9,048 nucleotides of DNA. It comes from an uncultured Eubacteriales bacterium. GTDB taxonomy: Bacteria > Bacillota > Clostridia > Peptostreptococcales > Anaerovoracaceae. Below are positions 6,212 through 9,048 of the stretch, one piece after another. Both the position numbers and the translations under genes were made by a program. The stretch is from positions 1-9,048 of the forward strand of contig CAJUEB010000096.1 in assembly GCA_910585135.1 (NCBI GenBank). The letters run 5' to 3'. Within the stretch, counting starts at the first letter, position 1; the number at the start of each line of letters is the position of its first letter. The notes under the pieces were generated by a model. The model was given only the letters and a program-made list of their open reading frames with translations, made no database searches and was not told the DNA's origin.

Positions 6212-8689
6212 TTAAATCATCAATGTATCGAAATGTTGTTCCCTGATAAAACCCTTTATATCATCGTAATGCCCTTCTTTTAAAATGTAAATGCCCAGTG
6301 CTTCATAAAAAACCGCATATTCGTCTATTTCACGTTCGCGAAATCCCATGATATTGACCATATATTGCTGTAGCTTCCGCAGCAGTTCTCTTTTCTTCTC
6401 CAGCCCCGCCAATGAAAGCGCATCAGCAATCAATGTCTTTCCTTCTGCATAAGGAACCGCTACCGGAATTCCACCTGTATCGATCGGGGTAAAATGCATT
6501 CCAGCCGTTTCAAACATCTGCGTCAATATGGTTTTGATACTCTTTGGCCTATCGCTTCCTGCAAGAAGGTCATACATATACACCTTGCTGGTTTGCCCTG
6601 TCGGCTGAAACGGGTATTTGAAATATTCACTCTCGCATTCCAGATAACTGCGAAAGTACGCCTCTATCGCAGCCTGGGAATCATACCTGCCGTCAAACCG
6701 AGACGGATCGCGTTCAAACGCCTGCATCAACATTAAGGTGGAACGTTTTCCTTTTGAGATGGCCTCCAAGCGGCTCAAATCTTCAAAGTCCGGGTCAAGC
6801 AAAACAATCCTTCCCCGGTGTTTATGATCCCCCTCCCGGTTACATCTGCCCGCAGACTGAATGATGCTGTCAAGTCCCGCCAGCGCCCTAAAAACAATAT
6901 CAAAGCTAACGTCAACGCCTGCTTCGATTAACTGCGTGCTGACAACGATCATTCGCTTTCCCGCTGCCAGGTCACGTTTAATTTGATCAATGATTGCAAA
7001 TCGATGCGCAGGGCAAAGCGCAGTCGTCAAAAAATACAAGTCGATATCGCTATCCAGCCTGCCCTCCTCCTGCATTTGGCAGATGGCATCATACACAGAT
7101 TCTGTGGACTTCTTTGTGTTAAAGATACACAGGATACTGTTATTTTCCAGGCTTTTCATTTTGATTGCGTCCGTGATATCGTCGATCGAATTGCTGCGCC
7201 TTTGCTTCATTCTGCCCGCGCCGCTTTCTGCTTCATATAATAGAGACGTATCGAAATCAACCCGGATAAACTGCTCCCGGATTGCTTTCGTACAATTTGA
7301 AATTTCATGTTCAGAGACGCCGACCAACGGGGTTTCCGTTCCATGCCGCTGGTCAAGTGCGATTTGCGTTGCCGTCGATAAAATGACAGTCGCATGACAC
7401 ACATACACCAAAAAATTAATAAGGGGGTTAAATAGACCGATACATTTGAGCGGGATTGTCTGTATCTCATCAAAGATAATAATCGAATTGGCGAAATTAT
7501 GAATCGCCCTGGGACTACGGGTTTTTCCCTTGAAAAAAGTATTGAGAAACCTTACCATCGTCGTGATTACCACAGGCGCATCCATTCGCTCCGTCAACAA
7601 TTCGTAATCCTTTGCCCTGCTCTCCAGTTCGCCGTTGCCGCCTTTGTCATCAAAATCCGGCTCTACGGCGGAGTGCAATTCTAAAACCAGATTTTCCTCC
7701 TCCAAAAAATCCTTTATCACTTTGCTATTCTGTTCGATAATGGAAATCAACGGGATAATATAAAAAATCCTATCCTTTTGATATTGGCGGGCATGATGCA
7801 GCGCATAGCGAAGCGAACTTAACGTTTTTCCCGCACCTGTTGGGCAATTTAGCGTAAAGATTCCTGGAGCTAGTCCTGCGCTTTGCAAACAGTGATCCGA
7901 TAAAACGGTGCGCAAACGATTGATCGCCTTATCGCCACCTTCGGATAACCGCCGGAACTTGTCCTCAAAACGCGTACAAAGAACCGTCCATTTTTCATGG
8001 TCACGCACAGGCAGGCACATTGGTCTTCCCTCATCAAATAGGAATGCGTCGTACCTGTCTGCATCTATCAGGCATGAATAGAGGAATTTGCACACAAGGC
8101 CAAGGGAAAAAGCACGTTCACTTCTATTATTTGTATTCTCCTCGCTAGTTTTCATGCCTTTTATTTTCTTTAAAAGACCGCTAATCTCTAGTACCGCTTC
8201 ATCAAACAGCCGCTCCAGCTCTTGACGGGAAAAATAGCCATGAAATTCATTCACAATTTCCTCATAAAGAGCTTGCTGCTCCGGCATTTCAAATTTTTTT
8301 AGTCGTATCAGGTAAGGCGATTCGCCCTCAAAATCTCGAATATCCCGCAAGCCTCCGTGATGCCAGACAATCACCACCGATAAAATCTGTGCTGTCATTT
8401 GCCGAATGGAATCTCCGCAATTCCCCGCTAAGGACTGTACATAGACTGCTCCAGCCGTAGCATGATCCGGCCCGCGCTTATGCAAATCGGGATTTTCATG
8501 CACCGAATGCAAATACGCAGCGAACGCATCATTAAATTTCCCCAGGTCATGCAGCATACCTGCAAGCTTCCCGCAAGCACTCAGTCCAATTTTTTCTGCA
8601 CAAACGGCGCAATAATTGCTAACGTTTTGTAAATGTGCATCAAGAGTCTGTAATTTCCCCGACTTTGTAATATGCGCGATATTTGCCAT
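6212..8689 (-). CDS. cas3: Cas3, HD nuclease-helicase of type I-C
   Basis: An 825-residue fused Cas3. The N-terminal HD nuclease domain shows His19, His47-Asp48 (GMLHDLGKF), His76 (GPDHATAG) and the pair His110-His111 (VWHHGG). The superfamily 2 helicase follows: Walker A NCPTGAGKT (281-289), DEIQ box (407-410), STAT motif III (438-441), STQLIEAGVDVSFD (584-597) and motif VI QSAGRCNREG (611-620). A C-terminal accessory domain ends the protein. Cas3 is recruited by Cascade to a formed R-loop and unwinds and cuts the target strand. I chose the ATG at 8689 because AGGGG lies 7 nt upstream and MANIAHI fits the family. A start at 8770 would add 27 residues with no domain character and overrun the promoter. 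All key residues appear intact. Confidence 0.97.
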   Translation of the reverse strand: MANIAHITKSGKLQTLDAHLQNVSNYCAVCAEKIGLSACGKLAGMLHDLGKFNDAFAAYLHSVHENPDLHKRGPDHATAGAVYVQSLAGNCGDSIRQMTAQILSVVIVWHHGGLRDIRDFEGESPYLIRLKKFEMPEQQALYEEIVNEFHGYFSRQELERLFDEAVLEISGLLKKIKGMKTSEENTNNRSERAFSLGLVCKFLYSCLIDADRYDAFLFDEGRPMCLPVRDHEKWTVLCTRFEDKFRRLSEGGDKAINRLRTVLSDHCLQSAGLAPGIFTLNCPTGAGKTLSSLRYALHHARQYQKDRIFYIIPLISIIEQNSKVIKDFLEEENLVLELHSAVEPDFDDKGGNGELESRAKDYELLTERMDAPVVITTMVRFLNTFFKGKTRSPRAIHNFANSIIIFDEIQTIPLKCIGLFNPLINFLVYVCHATVILSTATQIALDQRHGTETPLVGVSEHEISNCTKAIREQFIRVDFDTSLLYEAESGAGRMKQRRSNSIDDITDAIKMKSLENNSILCIFNTKKSTESVYDAICQMQEEGRLDSDIDLYFLTTALCPAHRFAIIDQIKRDLAAGKRMIVVSTQLIEAGVDVSFDIVFRALAGLDSIIQSAGRCNREGDHKHRGRIVLLDPDFEDLSRLEAISKGKRSTLMLMQAFERDPSRFDGRYDSQAAIEAYFRSYLECESEYFKYPFQPTGQTSKVYMYDLLAGSDRPKSIKTILTQMFETAGMHFTPIDTGGIPVAVPYAEGKTLIADALSLAGLEKKRELLRKLQQYMVNIMGFREREIDEYAVFYEALGIYILKEGHYDDIKGFIREQHFDTLMI

Positions 8690-8741
8690 GATCCTGCCCC
8701 TGCTTTCATGCGATGAACCATATCGATACCTTATTATCCCT

Positions 8742-8770
8742 ATTTTACATGATCCAAATAACAGAGGCAA
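8742..8770 (-). promoter_or_regulatory. Candidate cas operon promoter
   Basis: On the minus strand TTGCCT (8765-8770) and TAAAAT (8742-8747) are separated by exactly 17 nt, a plausible sigma-A promoter (4 of 6 and 5 of 6). Transcription would start near 8735 and give a 5' leader of about 45 nt before the cas3 ATG at 8689. It is the only well-spaced pair I found in the short gap before cas3. A small palindrome (TTCAT/ATGAA, 8705-8717) lies between it and the ribosome binding site and could be an operator, but this is weak. Confidence 0.45.
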
Positions 8771-8798
8771 CTAAAACAAAATATCTATTCTAAGTATT

Positions 8799-9047
8799 TC
8801 ATTTATAAATCCGCTTCCAGTACCGCCAAAACTGATAAGCGAAATGTGCAAACAGCACCAGATAAACACCAAACAATACCAAAAAAACATACCATAGCCC
8901 ATGCCAGCCGCCATAATCAAAATGGCTTTGCATAAACACCTGCGGGATTATAATACAGAAAAATATCACAACCAGCGGAAGCATACGTCCCCGCAACACC
9001 CGCTTCATCATATCAAAGCGGGAAAAATCATCGCAAAAGATCTCCTC
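8799..9047 (-). CDS. C-terminal part of a membrane protein, possibly DUF2812 family (5' end outside window)
   Basis: The frame is open to the right edge of the window, so this is the tail of a longer protein and not a small gene starting at the ATG at 9011. The visible 82 residues begin EEIFCDDFSRFDMMKRVLRG, then show two hydrophobic helices (about residues 23-41, LPLVVIFFCIIIPQVF, and 49-74, WYVFLVLFGVYLVLFAHFAY) and end in a basic KRIYK tail. A charged cytoplasmic segment followed by two C-terminal membrane helices fits my recollection of DUF2812 proteins of Firmicutes, which often accompany PadR-type regulators. It ends 109 bases before cas3 in the same direction and is probably unrelated to CRISPR function. 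I see no obvious terminator between them. Confidence 0.6.
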   Translation of the reverse strand, partial: EEIFCDDFSRFDMMKRVLRGRMLPLVVIFFCIIIPQVFMQSHFDYGGWHGLWYVFLVLFGVYLVLFAHFAYQFWRYWKRIYK

Positions 9048-9048
9048 T

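Noticed and set aside
8690..8770. 27-residue N-terminal extension of Cas3
   Set aside because: No homology-like character, no ribosome binding site at 8770, and it covers the only plausible operon promoter. The ATG at 8689 has AGGGG 7 nt upstream.
8799..9011. Complete 70-residue small membrane protein starting at 9011
   Set aside because: The frame stays open to the window edge with family-like sequence upstream, and no ribosome binding site lies near 9011. It is treated as the tail of a longer protein.

Overview
The window holds a complete, compact type I-C CRISPR-Cas locus, read entirely from the minus strand: promoter, cas3, cas5c, cas8c (with an internal cas11c start), cas7c, cas4, cas1, cas2, a leader of about 600 bp, and the leader-proximal end of the CRISPR array, which runs off the left edge. 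At the right edge lies the C-terminal part of an unrelated two-helix membrane protein. Its 'SDD/CDD...R..MLP' tail resembles Firmicutes DUF2812 proteins. Near-consensus Shine-Dalgarno sequences before almost every gene, moderate to low GC, AT-rich intergenic DNA and the DUF2812-like neighbour suggest a Bacillota host, probably Clostridia-like. This is an inference from style and not a taxonomic match.

Layout on the plus-strand axis: 1-175 CRISPR array (three identical 33-bp repeats, two full spacers); 176-778 leader, with no convincing gene but much internal structure; 779-2772 adaptation genes cas2, cas1 and cas4; 2774-6195 Cascade genes cas7c, cas8c/cas11c and cas5c; 6212-8689 cas3; 8690-8798 intergenic region with a candidate operon promoter; 8799-9047 partial membrane protein.

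The genes are packed from 16-nt gaps to 17-nt overlaps, so they are very likely one translationally coupled operon. Cas1-Cas2 with Cas4 would choose and insert spacers beside the leader. Cas5c, which takes the place of Cas6 in I-C, would cut the repeat hairpin and leave an 11-nt 5' tag. Cas7c, Cas8c, Cas5c and Cas11c would form the interference complex, and Cas3 would degrade the target. All catalytic motifs I could locate are intact, so the system looks functional.

The core locus is a known type. The less ordinary parts are the clear internal ribosome binding site for Cas11c and the unusually long leader. That leader carries two related elements bounded by inverted repeats, each with the same promoter-like pair facing the array, plus two further hairpins, one directly abutting the first repeat.
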